From contig JAIWND010000040.1 in the NCBI GenBank assembly GCA_025330725.1, forward strand, positions 1-64,000: 64,000 bases of DNA, given 5' to 3'. The stretch comes from Chlamydoabsidia padenii (taxonomy: Eukaryota; Mucoromycota; Mucoromycetes; Mucorales; Cunninghamellaceae). The notes beneath the pieces are model-generated. The model searched no databases, was not told where the DNA came from, and saw only the letters and a program-made list of their open reading frames with translations. Shown in pieces: positions 11,514 through 22,774 of the stretch (position 1 is the stretch's first letter; each line of letters opens with the position of its first letter). The translations under genes were made by a program, and so were the position numbers.

Positions 11514-12042
11514 AAATTGAAATTCATGCATCAGGTCCGACATACCATCCATCAAATGAAGCAATCTGGATGCGTTCGACAAAAGAAATCTACAACTACT
11601 GCCACGCCAACAACCTTCAGGACACCTGGGCATACAAAATCTGCATACGACCGCTGGGTGAAATCAGCCGTAAACGGTATGATCCCCATCGGAAAAACAA
11701 CCATGATGATTGAAGCCCACTGGAAGGTTTTAAAACGAATACACTTGTACAGTACCATTATAATCGCGCAAGGCTGGACTTGGTCACATTTTTAATCTTG
11801 AAACATTATTACAGAAACTGTAAGTAAAATATCAGTCAATGGTGGTGTACCGGTCAGAAACATCAACATTCGAAGCACGGTTCATGGAAGAATGGATTAA
11901 AGGAAAGGCTGCGCAGGTTTCTGGGCGCTACTACTCGAAAAATATGTCTCAGTGTGTATGTGGCTGTCCCGCGTTATTGCACAGTTCTGTCACTCTATGC
12001 AAGCATTTAGTGAAAACATATTTGCTAGATCATGATGATTAG
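11514..12042 (+). pseudogene. Mutator-like transposase, 3' part with SWIM zinc finger
   Basis: Continuation of the MULE pseudogene interrupted at 6120. In shifting frames the segment reads through motifs typical of the region after the MULE catalytic core (TTMMIEAHWKVLKR near 11700, then TIIARLDLVTF-like) and ends in a SWIM zinc finger at about 11950-12020: CVCGCPALLHSSVTLCKHLV, with the CxC...CxH spacing. SWIM fingers sit C-terminal to many MULE transposases. Several frame changes show it was inactive before or soon after the Ty3 insertion. Confidence 0.7.
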
Positions 12043-13350
12043 GTTAACAGAAGATTTTTTATTAAACGATCACACACGCCACCATTCATCAGTTTCCATC
12101 TACAAAAAAGTGGCTTAATTGCAGTACACATACGTAATCACGATCCTTTTCAACCGATGGCCATTGGTATCAATGTACACGATCAAAATCCCTTCAAATT
12201 CGTAAGTTATCCCGATTCTCCAACAATGCCATCTACAGATTTACCTGATGACATTGTTGATCACGATGGCAACGATAGCAACAACAATGGCAGTGACGAT
12301 AGCAATAATAGCATTCATAACAATAATGATAGCAACAATAGTAACAAAGACAGGTCTAAAAAACGGAAACTTAATGACACGGTTATACCATTCTGCAAGG
12401 ATCGTCTGCTGAACCTTATGAAAGAAATTGCCACCGATGAAGATCCCTTGAACGACAATGCTATTCCAAACAATTCCTAACTGCAGAAGATTAATACCAA
12501 CTAATGCGCAGCGTGTTCCCGCGTCTTGAAAATCATTGTAGCGTAAAACAACTTCAGTATTAGATTGGACAGGCAAACATCTGGGGAAAATCAGAACGCT
12601 CACGAAATAATCAGCGAAAACTTGGACGAAACTTATGGGTGGTTGATGAACAGCTAAGGGGTAAAATCATTTCACTAAATTTTGGGTTTCCATATTTTAA
12701 CAAATTATTCTGTAGCGTTCGCGACGGATACTTCCGACTCGGTCAAGGCATACTGGAAATATTTACAACATGATACCAAATTCATAACAATTGGATACGC
12801 ACGTAAATCGCCAACTGTCGAAACAAAAGAATCATGAATACGTTTATTACAGTTAATGGTGAACAAACTATACTTCCGCGGAAAGTGCGAAGAAGTATTC
12901 GTGAGCCCAATTTGCAAAGCAGACCAACCAATATTAGAAAGAGACTCGCCAAGGCAGGATAGTTTACTGCTGCATTTAAAATGGTCCCATGGCTATATCT
13001 CAGGTACATCAAGGTTCAGTATAATAATTACAATAACTGAAGAATTCCCATAGATTTAGTTGCACGCGTCCATTTGAGCCAAAAACCTTTCCGCCTTGTC
13101 ATCATTGACTACGCCGGGCTTTCAACGTCACCAAATGATATTAGGATTTTTTTGGAGTAAGTCGAAAAGAATACTGATTGCAGCAAGTTTTTTCATGCTA
13201 ATTAATTTGAATACTAGCCAATGCAGCAATATCAAGGAAGTCGTTGTAAACCATGGCTCTTCGTTTGAGATCTTATCACGTTTTGATCTTTTGAAAAATA
13301 ATGATCTGGAAAAATTTAAATGTCGACATGCCAACGTTAAACGATCGAAG
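12043..13350 (+). other. Probable C-terminal and 3' remnants of the MULE, no clear gene
   Basis: A 107-codon frame at 12157-12480 is low-complexity (Asn/Asp/Ser) with a KKRKL basic patch and follows the SWIM finger, so it may be the transposase tail. Beyond 12480 only short frames broken by stops are visible, and I recognise no domain. No terminal inverted repeat was identified. Confidence 0.35.
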
Positions 13351-14041
13351 TAATTTTTTTTTTTTTCGTGCTAATAGATTGTCTGATAAAAAGTTATTTG
13401 TTACAGGTTTAATTTCCCTTCTTTTTTCTAAAAAAAAAAAAAAAAAAAAAAAAAAGAGCTTACGCCACAGTAATCCAATTTATTATTGTAATGACAGATT
13501 GATCTTTGGGAAATTGAAAAGAATACAATTAGATCGCTCTCATTGAAGAGAGGACGCATCTTACTTTGAAAGAGAAAGACCATGATTTTCCGATGAATAA
13601 CAATCCCTCAAAAAGATCAAGAAAAGGGGGACCAAAACAATCCCCTTTGAAAAAATCAAGAAAAGTCTAACCGAAATATATATATATATATATATTTCAA
13701 TATCCAAACATACTCTATTTCTAATAAACTGACGATGACAAAACATATTTTAGTTTACTGTCATCCTTATAAATAAATGGAAAGTTTTGTGTCAAAGAAA
13801 TGCTAAGACTTAGGATCAAAAGAAAAAGAAATAGAAAAAAAAAAGTTGTAAAGTTGTAAAAAGTAAAAAGTTGTAAAAAGTTGTAAAAAGTTATACAAAA
13901 CTCAGATTTATTGTACCGTACAACAGTTGTAAAAAATTGTAAAAAACCCAGCCAAATTTGTTGTAAGCGGAGCAATCCCGAAAAAAACGAAAAAAAATTA
14001 TCCTTGCGCGCAGCATTCCCCGTTAAAAATCAATAAAATAA
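13351..14041. other. AT-rich spacer with simple repeats
   Basis: Contains an A tract at about 13430-13455, an (AT)n stretch near 13676-13694, and about seven copies of a GTTGTAAAAA-like unit between 13845 and 13945. No gene seen. Confidence 0.6.
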
Positions 14042-15242
14042 TCAAGATAGACGGTGACAAACATCCATGGCTTTGGTACAGACTTCCAAAGCTTTGGCAC
14101 AGGCTTCTAAGGTTTGGCAGAGAAGTATGAGATCATTGGGATCGGTAGTATGTTGAAGAGTGGTTGTCAAGACAGTCATCTTGCAGGAAAGACATTGCAC
14201 GGCGCTGTTGGTAGCCACGCGACTGTTTTGAAGCGTTGTTGGGTTGATGGATGACGCCGGAGGAGCAGAAGTAATGGTTGCCTCAGCCTTCTATATACAT
14301 ATACATGAAGAGAAGTTATATCAGATATAGAGTACCGAATTAAGATCCTCGCTTTTGCGATTGTACCTTATGACGTTTGACTAATCGATCCTATCACATT
14401 GATGAAAATGATTATTATCGTTCCCTGGATTAAACTACTCGACTTTCTTTTTGACTTACTACAGCAGGTGAATTCAAGGATGATTGAATAGTTTCTTGTT
14501 TCTGCGCTGCTGGTGGTGGTGGTGAGCTGCGGGCGACAGGTTTTGATTCTGGTAATAGAGTGGTTTCCATCTTGGAAGAAGTCAAGTCCTTTTCGGACTG
14601 ATAACTTTGTTCACAAATCACGCAGTACAAGGTTTTGTTGGAGGGATGGCGCACAAGCGGAATCTAGGAGAAAGATACTTAGTAATGAACCCTCCCCCTT
14701 TATTTCTAATTGCATACCGCATAGCAAGCTTCATTAGGACATGTTTCGTTCAGGAGTACCCATCTTTGCAACATTTTTTGTCCAATTAGTTGAGAGGCTT
14801 TAGATGATTGCTCTCTTCGTTTCTGTTGAAGCCTAAATTCATCACTATCACTTGTTGTCGACGATGATTTCTTCTGTTCGATCACTTCAAAGGATTTATC
14901 ATTGTCTGCCTTTTTGGTGGTAGAATCATTTGTAGTATCCAAATTTACTGGTACTTGCTTTATATTACGAGAACTGGACGTCGGGAGGGGATCATGATTC
15001 ACACAGAATCTAATGGCACCATCTTTTGACCGCATTATTGGTATCGGACAGTTTTTTTCTGAGCATGACTCATCCGTCATCACCTATAGTAGAAAAATAG
15101 CCAACTTTTAGTCCAAGTTTATGCAGAAAAGGCACGAAGCTTTATCCTTTTTTTTGCAATAATTTACATAGCCTTGTAGTAAAAAAGTACCCAATGAAGC
15201 CGTGGCATCATTATCGTCAATGGTGATAGGCATTCGTAACAT
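14042..15242 (-). CDS. ZNRD2/SSSCA1-like zinc-ribbon protein
   Basis: Homologue of the Sjogren's syndrome/scleroderma autoantigen 1 family. Proposed exons (minus): 15242-15168, 15083-14718, 14663-14460 and 14290-14042, giving about 297 aa with canonical GT-AG introns that keep frame. Residues about 17-50 (LGTFLLQGY, then ESCSEKNCPIPIMRSKDG and FCVNHDP) form one half-motif. Residues about 125-160 (LIGQKMLQRWVLLNETCPN then TLYCVICEQSY) form a second, clearer zinc-ribbon unit with CxxxxC and CxxC pairs. The C-terminal exon predicts helix rich in Leu/Ala/Cys. The family's role is poorly defined; the human member associates with the centromere/midbody, which is not evidence for this protein. The family call is good; the last exon join is inferred. 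Confidence 0.75.
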
Positions 15243-15589
15243 GATCGTGAAAAAAATAAATAAATACAGGAAGGACGGATGTGTGACTCCCTGGTATTCT
15301 ATAGGTACTCTTTATTATTTTACACTCCGAAAAACGAGTTTTTGAGTAAGGGAATTGTTATTTCCACCACCTGTTTTTACTAATTCCACACCCTCGGAAG
15401 TACATTCTGCCGGTCCAATAAAAATCGTTTATTTACTCCAAGCAACTACCATCATACGACCATCTATTGCATGATAAAACACCACTTTTTTATTTGATTA
15501 AATGATAAGGAAGATAATAACTATGTCTAAAGGGAAGAAGGGAAGAAAAAGAAGACAATAATAAGCACTAAAAAAACCCCCACCACCAC
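15243..15589. other. Intergenic, no feature recognised
   Basis: AT-rich sequence upstream of the zinc-ribbon gene; it should include that gene's promoter. I see no TATA element I would defend. Confidence 0.4.
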
Positions 15590-15825
15590 TAGTTGAGGCA
15601 GTTTTTAACGTTGTGCCCAGCCTGTCTGCATCTACCACAACGTCTAGGACTACGTTCAGAGATTTCGAAGGCTGATGGGTCCCTTTACGTCGAGCTGGTA
15701 TTGTGGCGAGATGTTGATCCAGTAGGCCTCCCCCGACCACGTCTCATCATTGGATCATGTGGACCTGGTGATGGTCCAAATGCAAGTTGGTGAAGGGCTT
15801 GCCGAGCTTGTAGGGGTGCTGTTAA
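15590..15825 (-). pseudogene. Transposase C-terminal fragment with CCHC zinc knuckle
   Basis: On the minus strand a frame with one stop reads through a GRGRP-rich linker into RCGRCRQAGHNVKNC, a CCHC knuckle of the kind that ends many MULE/FAR1-like transposases, and stops soon after. Only this tail is left. It could also be the end of another retroelement protein. Confidence 0.45.
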
Positions 15826-15857
15826 TTTTGTACTTCAAAATCCTAAAAAGGAAGTTT

Positions 15858-15871
15858 GAGGTACTTCACCT
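15858..15871. repeat. Target-site duplication of a truncated LINE (left copy)
   Basis: TTTGAGGTACTTCA, repeated exactly at 16444-16457 just past the poly(A) tract. Confidence 0.75.
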
Positions 15872-16375
15872 CAACTTCAATTATAACGGCTCTGGTTCTC
15901 TTGTCTTCCTACTCCTCTCTTGAAAATCTCAATGGGATGGCGGTTGCCACAGTCTACGTGGAAGGCTTTTAGGAAAATTGACCTGCAACACAAGACGCCG
16001 ACAATTTGATGGCGGCTACTCCATGGTGCCCTTTCAACGAAGGAGCGCATTGCACAGCGAACAACAAACACGAATGTGGATCCAATCTGCGCTCATTGCA
16101 CTCAAACAATAGAAGACTACTACCATTTCTTCTTGGGATGTACTGTTAAAGATCACCTGTGGGCTGGCTCCGTATTCCCTCCATCTCAACAAACAATCTG
16201 AGCAATCATGACGAACCCAAACACCAAAAACAAGGTCCTCGTGCGATGAATTGGCACAGTCATGGCAATCATATGGAAGTATCATTGACTCTGCCACTAT
16301 GGAAATAGTCACTGGCGCAGGGAGGTTGTCACCTCTTTGTACCATACTCATATATAATGCAGCTAGTTTGTAGTA

Positions 16376-16439
<64 letters not shown>

Positions 16440-16443
16440 TCCT
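15872..16443 (+). mobile_element. 5'-truncated LINE with poly(A) tail
   Basis: About 570 bp flanked by a 14-bp direct repeat. In one frame 16060-16165 gives a zinc motif like the LINE zf-RVT (ICAHCTQTIEDYYHFFLGC then HLW). A run of 51 A at 16387-16437 is the 3' tail. A 5' truncation, A tail and target duplication together are the signature of target-primed reverse transcription. Confidence 0.7.
16387..16437 (+). repeat. A51 homopolymer (LINE poly(A) tail)
   Basis: Uninterrupted A run preceded by 11 T. Confidence 0.85.
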
Positions 16444-16457
16444 TTGAGGTACTTCAA
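16444..16457. repeat. Target-site duplication of a truncated LINE (right copy)
   Basis: TTTGAGGTACTTCA, matching 15858-15871. Confidence 0.75.
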
Positions 16458-16630
16458 AAACCACAAAATGTGAGTTTGCGGTAGATTAAAAGTTTGTCAT
16501 GATCTTGAGGTTGTAATACTTCAAATGTACCACAAGAAAAGCTTTTAAAGAATCCCTAAGCAGTTGTTACTAGATTTCTTCACTTTTACTTATACTTTCA
16601 CAAAATAAAATTTTACTCAACGAATTTAAC

Positions 16631-19610
16631 ATGTCGACTTCATTTACTCATTTCCCCCCCTTCCCTGCTGCTGATGCTGATATCACGATTCCTTATGTCG
16701 ATGTCACTAATGGCAAACTTGATAGCTCTGTTATGGACATCGGCTGGTGCGTTCGCTGTCAAAACAGCGGTCGTACTATTTCTGGCATCTGAAGTGTGAA
16801 AAAGGTTTGCCTGGGTTCGGTCCGCTGCTATAATGAAGCATGCAAATTGAAGAACATTGAACAGCGCCCTAGGTCGACTGTGACAGCAATTGAGCGTCAG
16901 TGCCAAAAGGGTTGCAAACATTGTGGTGAAAAGTTGACTCATGTCGTTTGCAAGGTGAAGGTGAAATTTGTCTTCCGCGATGGAACTTGCCGTATGTCCC
17001 CCGATGATAACAAGAATGCCCCTGCCCATACGCATGGTGAATTCCCCCGATCCATCTTCCCAAAAACAGCGCTATGGAGCTGGAAAAAATGATAACCACT
17101 CATCCCGATTTCACTGCAAAGGTTTTAGTGGTTGGTAATTCTTCGGGTTCCGGTATTGTTCCTGTGCGTGCCATTCACCCTATCCTCCAAAACATCGATC
17201 GTACCAGATATGAGCGTAGAAAAATTGCTATTTCCACCGGCATCATCAAGTCAAGCCAAACAACGATTGAAGATTTCCCTAGTTTTCAAAAAGAACATCA
17301 AGGCCGATTCCTAGTTTGTAATACTAACTTGGATGAGTTCATGATCTCGTTTCAAACAGATCAAATCGATGCATTCGTCGATTTCAAAAGCAGCCCAATC
17401 CTGACAGATGTCACCTTTAACGTGTTCCAAGATTACAATATCTGCTCTTCTGTAATTTACTGTAAATCATTAGGCTGCCATGTTCTTCTGTACGCTGCAG
17501 TCATTCGACGCTCTAATGTAACAACATTCGAAGGGTATTTCACGGATTTATTCAAGGCATACAATATCACATTTAAGCGTGATAGCTTCATTGGAATGGT
17601 GATGGACTTCTCTGCCGCCCAGATAAAAGGATTCAAGCAAGCCTTTAGTCAAGTTACCGGCAAAAAGGAAGACAAAGGGCAGAAGTACCTTAAAGGCTGC
17701 TTCAGCCACTTCCAATCAAGTGTCAAGAAGCTGGTGAAACCATTCGATGTTGTGATTCCACTCCCTAGCCATTTACAAGTAAATATCAAAGAAAAACATC
17801 AAGAAAAAGACGCAATCAAGCAGCAGCAAAAAAAGCTACAACGATTATTGTACAAACTCGCCAAGATTGGAACCAAGAAAGAATTCAAAATGACGGTAGC
17901 GACAATAGAAAAGGAGTTCCCCAAAACTGTCACTTGGCTCAAATTTTGGACCCAGAAATCAACAAGCTCAATGATTTTCAAATCCGTGGCGAAGATGAAT
18001 ACGGCCGTTTCTGATCATCCCACAACAACCACTAATGGTATCGAAAGTTACCATCGTGATTTGTACCGTGTAATTAAAAAGCACCAAGGCCTACTGGTTA
18101 ATATAAAGGTAAAATGATATCATTAATAAGAATAATTGGAAAAAAAAGTGCGGGGAAAAGAAAAGTAATGCTCATGCAGATATGGTTATTTAAGATAATT
18201 TGACCCTTTAATTTTTTTAGGCCATCTTAAACTACATGCAAAACGACAAAAGCAGCATTGATAACTACTTGCAAGGTCACTCACTTTATTATGGAACCAA
18301 GATGCCGAACAAAGTCAACACCAAAAAAAGAAAAGCAGACATGGAAGGCGAAAAGGATATTAACCAGAATAGAAAGAAGAAAACCGTCAAAAAGCCCGTT
18401 TATGTCAACGATGGTGAGGTCCCAGCCGAAAAACAATTGGTTGAAGAATTTTTGACAGGTAAATTGAGCTTAAGAAGTGAGACCAACTGCAAGAAATCGA
18501 AAACCAATGTAGTAACCATTAATTGGAATAAACTCTCCATAGACAAAAACAAAAATATTCAAATGATGACACATACATTTCCACAGATCCTACTTCTACT
18601 GACGGTAATGAAAATAGTATTATACTATAATCTAATTAAAACTTATGAGTCGTTTATCTTCGTAGAGCAAAAAAGTGCAACTATCCTTAGCGATATTGAA
18701 GGAAGTTCCGATGATGTTCTCACCTTGAGTGATACTGAAAAAAGCTGCTATAATATTTCTGGAACTGAAAAGCCTCGCCGTAGACTGTAAGAAAGCAATT
18801 ACCATCACTCCTCCCCTTTTCCCCTCCTACACAAAAAAGTAATCCACTCACTTGTTTCCAAAGTTTTGATTTTAATAGCTTACCGCCAGTTTCTGACTAT
18901 GCAAAGTCCTGTGATGCCAACAACTTTCTTCTCCCTAATCAAGATAATTCGTGTTTTGTCGATTGTGTAATGGAACTTATCAACCGGATTGTTCTCAAAA
19001 ACATGAAGACAATAACCGCTGTAAATGGCATGAATCAGCTTATCAAACAACTCCAACGCTACGCCAAAAGCGAACAATTTTCTCAGGCTCTGGATCTTGC
19101 TAGATCATTTGTCTGGAAATGTGGTGTTTTTCTTCGAGGCTTGATGGGTGATTTTCACGATGTCTTACATACATTTGGAGATAACCATCCGTTTGAAGAC
19201 TTTTATACGATCGATAATGCATTACAACCAGTGTTATGCGTTAAAGTATCAGAAAATCATCGGGACTCATTCCTGGGCCCGTATACAGCACTTATACAGT
19301 ATAGTCAAAATTATGCGGATGATTTTGGTTGATACCTGTTTGATTCAGTAGATTTACACCCCATTAGAAACATTGACGACGCCATCTTCCCTGATTTCCT
19401 CTTTTATCCAACTGCCGGCACGAACGTATTCCTTTCCCTGAAGCTTTCGAGTTGAATGGGAATCGCTACAATTTGTATGGGAAAATATACTCTGCCTGTG
19501 AAAGTGGCGGGCACTTCTGGTGCGAATATGTTGATTCTTTTTGATGAAACTATAAAAATTGACAATTTGGGCGACAAACCATATAAGAGTATGAATCCCA
19601 TCTCGGACTT
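16631..19610 (+). pseudogene. GCM-like zinc finger + MULE DDE transposase + USP-like cysteine peptidase
   Basis: A multi-exon gene with a few lesions. Start ATG 16631. Residues about 38-145 form a Cys/His zinc domain like GCM/WRKY-GCM1 (GWCVRCQ, VRCYNEAC, GCKHCGEKL, HTHGEFPRS); a TGA at 16790-16792 interrupts it. After a frameshift near 17073 the MULE core follows, with candidate catalytic residues in LTDVTFNV (near 17405), GMVMDFSAAQIKG (near 17600), the KGCFSHFQSS motif, and ESYHRDLY (near 18045). Introns at 18109-18220, possibly about 18598-18665, and 18787-18878 join a basic linker to LPNQDNSCFVDCVMELI, a USP-type Cys box with the Cys codon at 18952-18954. A USP-type His box, YNLYGKIYSACESGGHFWC, lies in another frame, His codon at 19512-19514. 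Fusion is inferred from frame-preserving introns. Confidence 0.65.
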
Positions 19611-20240
19611 TTAAAAAACACCAACATGGTCCTTTATGTCAAAATGTCAGTTTTTGATACTAGTAACGATGAATCCCTTGATGATGAACTCAAGGGTGAC
19701 GCCAAGGATGAAGAAGTTGATATGAAGAAACTACCTCTAAAGTTGCGATTGTTAAAACTGTAGTGAAGAAACAACCCACGATCCGCATAAAAATGACACA
19801 CAGGGACCAATAACTTGTTTTCTTATGTTTTCTTACATTATCTTTATTATTATTATTATCAACATCGTTATCATTATTATATTTTTTCATTTTTATTTAG
19901 ACAATAAACTGTATCCTAAAATGGAAATTTGATTTATGACGAACTTTTGCGGCACCTCAAGATTACGGCGAACATTTGAGGTACAGCTGAAAGAAAGGAA
20001 CTGATTAGAATCTTTTTTGATGACGATTGTGTCTGCGCATAGGGAATTCCGAATCTTTCAAGATCGACCAGCGTTTGTCAACAGCTCTGCGGCGTGTAGT
20101 ATATTTTTAGGCTGCACGTTCGTCGTATCGGGGGTGTCGTTGCGATCAAGTCTTGCAATCTTGTGTTGTTGGTGTTTAAACTAGAAAATTAGAATAGGTA
20201 TTAGGTTAGTTAATTTTTCAACAATAAATCATTTGGTAAT
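19611..20240. other. Spacer between two MULEs
   Basis: AT-rich. ATTTGAGGTACAGC near 19972 shares TTTGAGGTAC with 15858 and 16444, which might reflect an eroded inverted or direct repeat of the upstream element, but the match is too short to define termini. No gene seen. Confidence 0.3.
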
Positions 20241-22586
20241 TTACATTGTCATTGCTCTGTATAATTGGGCTTGGTGATTCATTTGTGGGAATTCGTCCAC
20301 TCTTTGTTGATTTGCTGTATGGGGAAGTGGTGGTTGGTGGAGTGTAGTGGGAAAAAGAATTTGGTCCATTTTGTTGACCAGAAACATATGTTTACACCTC
20401 GTGCCGTTTCTGACAAAGGCGTAACAAGTGCAGGACAGCATCACGTTTTCGTCTTCTTCATCAAGTGTGATGGTATAAACTTCATCACTTAACGGGCTAA
20501 ATGGATTGACTTTGATTATGACAACTTTATCACTGTTGATCATCTGCCTAGCCTCGTCCGCTAAAATGAAAAGATCAATATTGATGTCTTTTTTCTTTCT
20601 TTCTTACCTGGTATATCCGCTGCCCGTTTTCTTATACGTCGTTCGGTGAGAGACAAAGCACCATCTCATGCAAGATATATACGAGCACATCAATCGCTGA
20701 CTTCGCAGACCATTAAGATACACTTCTTTCAGAGTACGGTGCCAACTTTCTACATAATTGTTTGTACGGATATCATAGTCGCACTAGTAAGCAACAAAGT
20801 TTTAAATGTAACAGTGTTTTAAAATGTAAAAAAGTTTTTATTGTCAATAATCAGCATGCTTCATATCACAACACCACATACAATCTATACTAAGGTAAAC
20901 TACACTAATCTATACTACCTGCACCACCCCACCATACACGCACGGCCACCAGATCTACACCACAAAATAACTTACCTGCCTATAAGCCAGGGACCAGTTT
21001 TCCTTTTCCCCTAAATATTCCCTGTCAAAGTATACTATGAGCGCAGAAGCATCCCAAATGTCGTCAGGCTGATTGTCGAAGTCTTCAAATTCTTGATGAG
21101 CATCTTCAAAGGCAGCTTCGGCATCGGCATTCATCATGGCGACCATCTGCTTCATGACCCCGTCCCTGTGTTCCTTTTTTCTGTTGATGTAGGGACCCTT
21201 GGCGCACCACTTACCACCTTGACCTTTTTGACGATGCTTTGTCGTCAACATTTGAGAATATGCCATTGACATATCACCGCCTTGACCGCATCGTCATACG
21301 CCGCCTTGATTCCTGCCATTTCTGCATCAGAGTTATCAATCATAACTTGACGAGGGGTGAAATCATGATCTTGATTTATCCACTTGAGCCAAAATTCCAC
21401 AGGAAGCGATCCAGCATGGTTTGTTATCATAAAACACGCAGACACACCTTCCCCTGTATCAGAGGACCGAACGACTAAAGTGTACAGGTAGCAATAGTTT
21501 CTTGGGCCAGTGATGCATGTCTTGTGTGTCGAATCGAGACAAACAATCCGGCCATCTTTGTGAAGACATTAATCAAAAAAAATAGTAAAATAAACGAGAC
21601 GTTCGCTTATTTTTACTTACGTCTAACTGCCAGTTCGACATAAGCGCAAACATAAACATCCCATCGTTCATGGGATCGATGTTTTTAGTGAAGCAGTGTC
21701 CACCCGAGGATGTCAACTTCTCCTTCCACATCATCAGACTTTGGTCAACACAAGGATGCATTTTCGAGGACTTCTTCATATATTTGTTGAGTTGGTAATA
21801 TTTGGACTGATAAAACGGGAGTATCGATTCATTGATGTTCGTGTAGGCACCCATTTTCAGCATTAACGTCAGTCTGACCCTCTCTTGTCGTAGTATCACT
21901 TTGATAGTTCTCCAGTTGAAATGACTTTCCACCAAATCTTGTCACACCATACGAGCATCACGACTGATTGGAGCAGTGGCCATATCATCAATACTGCCAG
22001 GGACGTGATTGTCATGTTTCCAGTTGTATTCGATTTCGACTTGATCAGGGTTGTCTTCACTGGATGCCACCTTCATATAAGCTTTGCAATCGCAAGGAAG
22101 CAGATTGTTTGTTCGGTTAATGTTGGCAGGTGCCTTGTGACTACCCCCTTCTGTTACATTCATACAACTAAAAAAATAAAAATAAAAAGATTGCAGTACA
22201 TCATATACATAAAACACACGATTGTGATAAGACTTTCCTCTTTGAAGTTCATTTTCGTTCTTCTTTTCTTTATAGTAGAGTTGGAATTGTCGCCAGGGTT
22301 GTCGTTAACGTTGCTGTTGGTGGAGTGTCTAGAACAATCGACATACATCGTGCCATCATGATTACCAAAGTGTTGTAAAAAAGCCTTGTTTTTGATAATT
22401 CGTTGTCCAGAGGTTACGTTGTAATATGTCGCGTTTGTTCGTTGTGATTCCCTTTGCAAAAACATTATCCAATCCGGGCAAGACATGATGCGAGTCGCTG
22501 GGCAAATGGTATCGAAATCGTCCACCGAACCAGTGACACGTTGATTGAGCAAGTTTACAGCTGATCGAATTAAAGAGAATGTCATG
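20241..22586 (-). pseudogene. SWIM-type Mutator-like transposase, nearly intact
   Basis: Minus-strand multi-exon transposase. The N-terminal zinc domain shows YVDCSRH, LPCDCKAY and WKHDNH, a C-C-H-H pattern of the FAR1/WRKY-GCM1 kind. The catalytic Asp residues are in VCLDSTHKT (about 21545) and VMIDNSDAEMAG (about 21335); the Glu is in NNYVESWHRTLK (about 20745). CQWHIL is the conserved C..H motif. A C-terminal SWIM finger, LSCTCYAFVRNGTRCKHMF, lies near 20440-20380. Introns with GTAAGT donors are visible, for example after MSNWQLD near 21625. One apparent 1-nt frameshift near 21250 decides the pseudogene label; it could be a sequencing error. The start near 22586 is the likeliest, because longer upstream frames overlap the GWT1 promoter. 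Confidence 0.75.
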
Positions 22587-22774
22587 AGAGAGAGGAGAAG
22601 GGAAGAAGAAAAGGCAATTTTTTGAAGGGGCGCCCATAGGGAGCCACTCGGGCTAAAGTTTTCAATCGACGAAAAATTAAATTTACTTTGGTCGGAGACC
22701 AAAGCGAATTTAGTGCCACTGTATAATAAAATCGACTCATTAACCCCCCCCCCAATGTCCTCCGCCACTTCATC

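Noticed and set aside
13845..13945. GTTGTAAAAA repeats as a replication origin or regulatory array
   Set aside because: Irregular low-complexity repeats with no other supporting signal.
16444..20000. Terminal inverted repeats for the GCM-MULE based on TTTGAGGTAC at both sides
   Set aside because: Only about ten bases match, and the same word is also the target duplication of the truncated LINE; not enough to define element ends.
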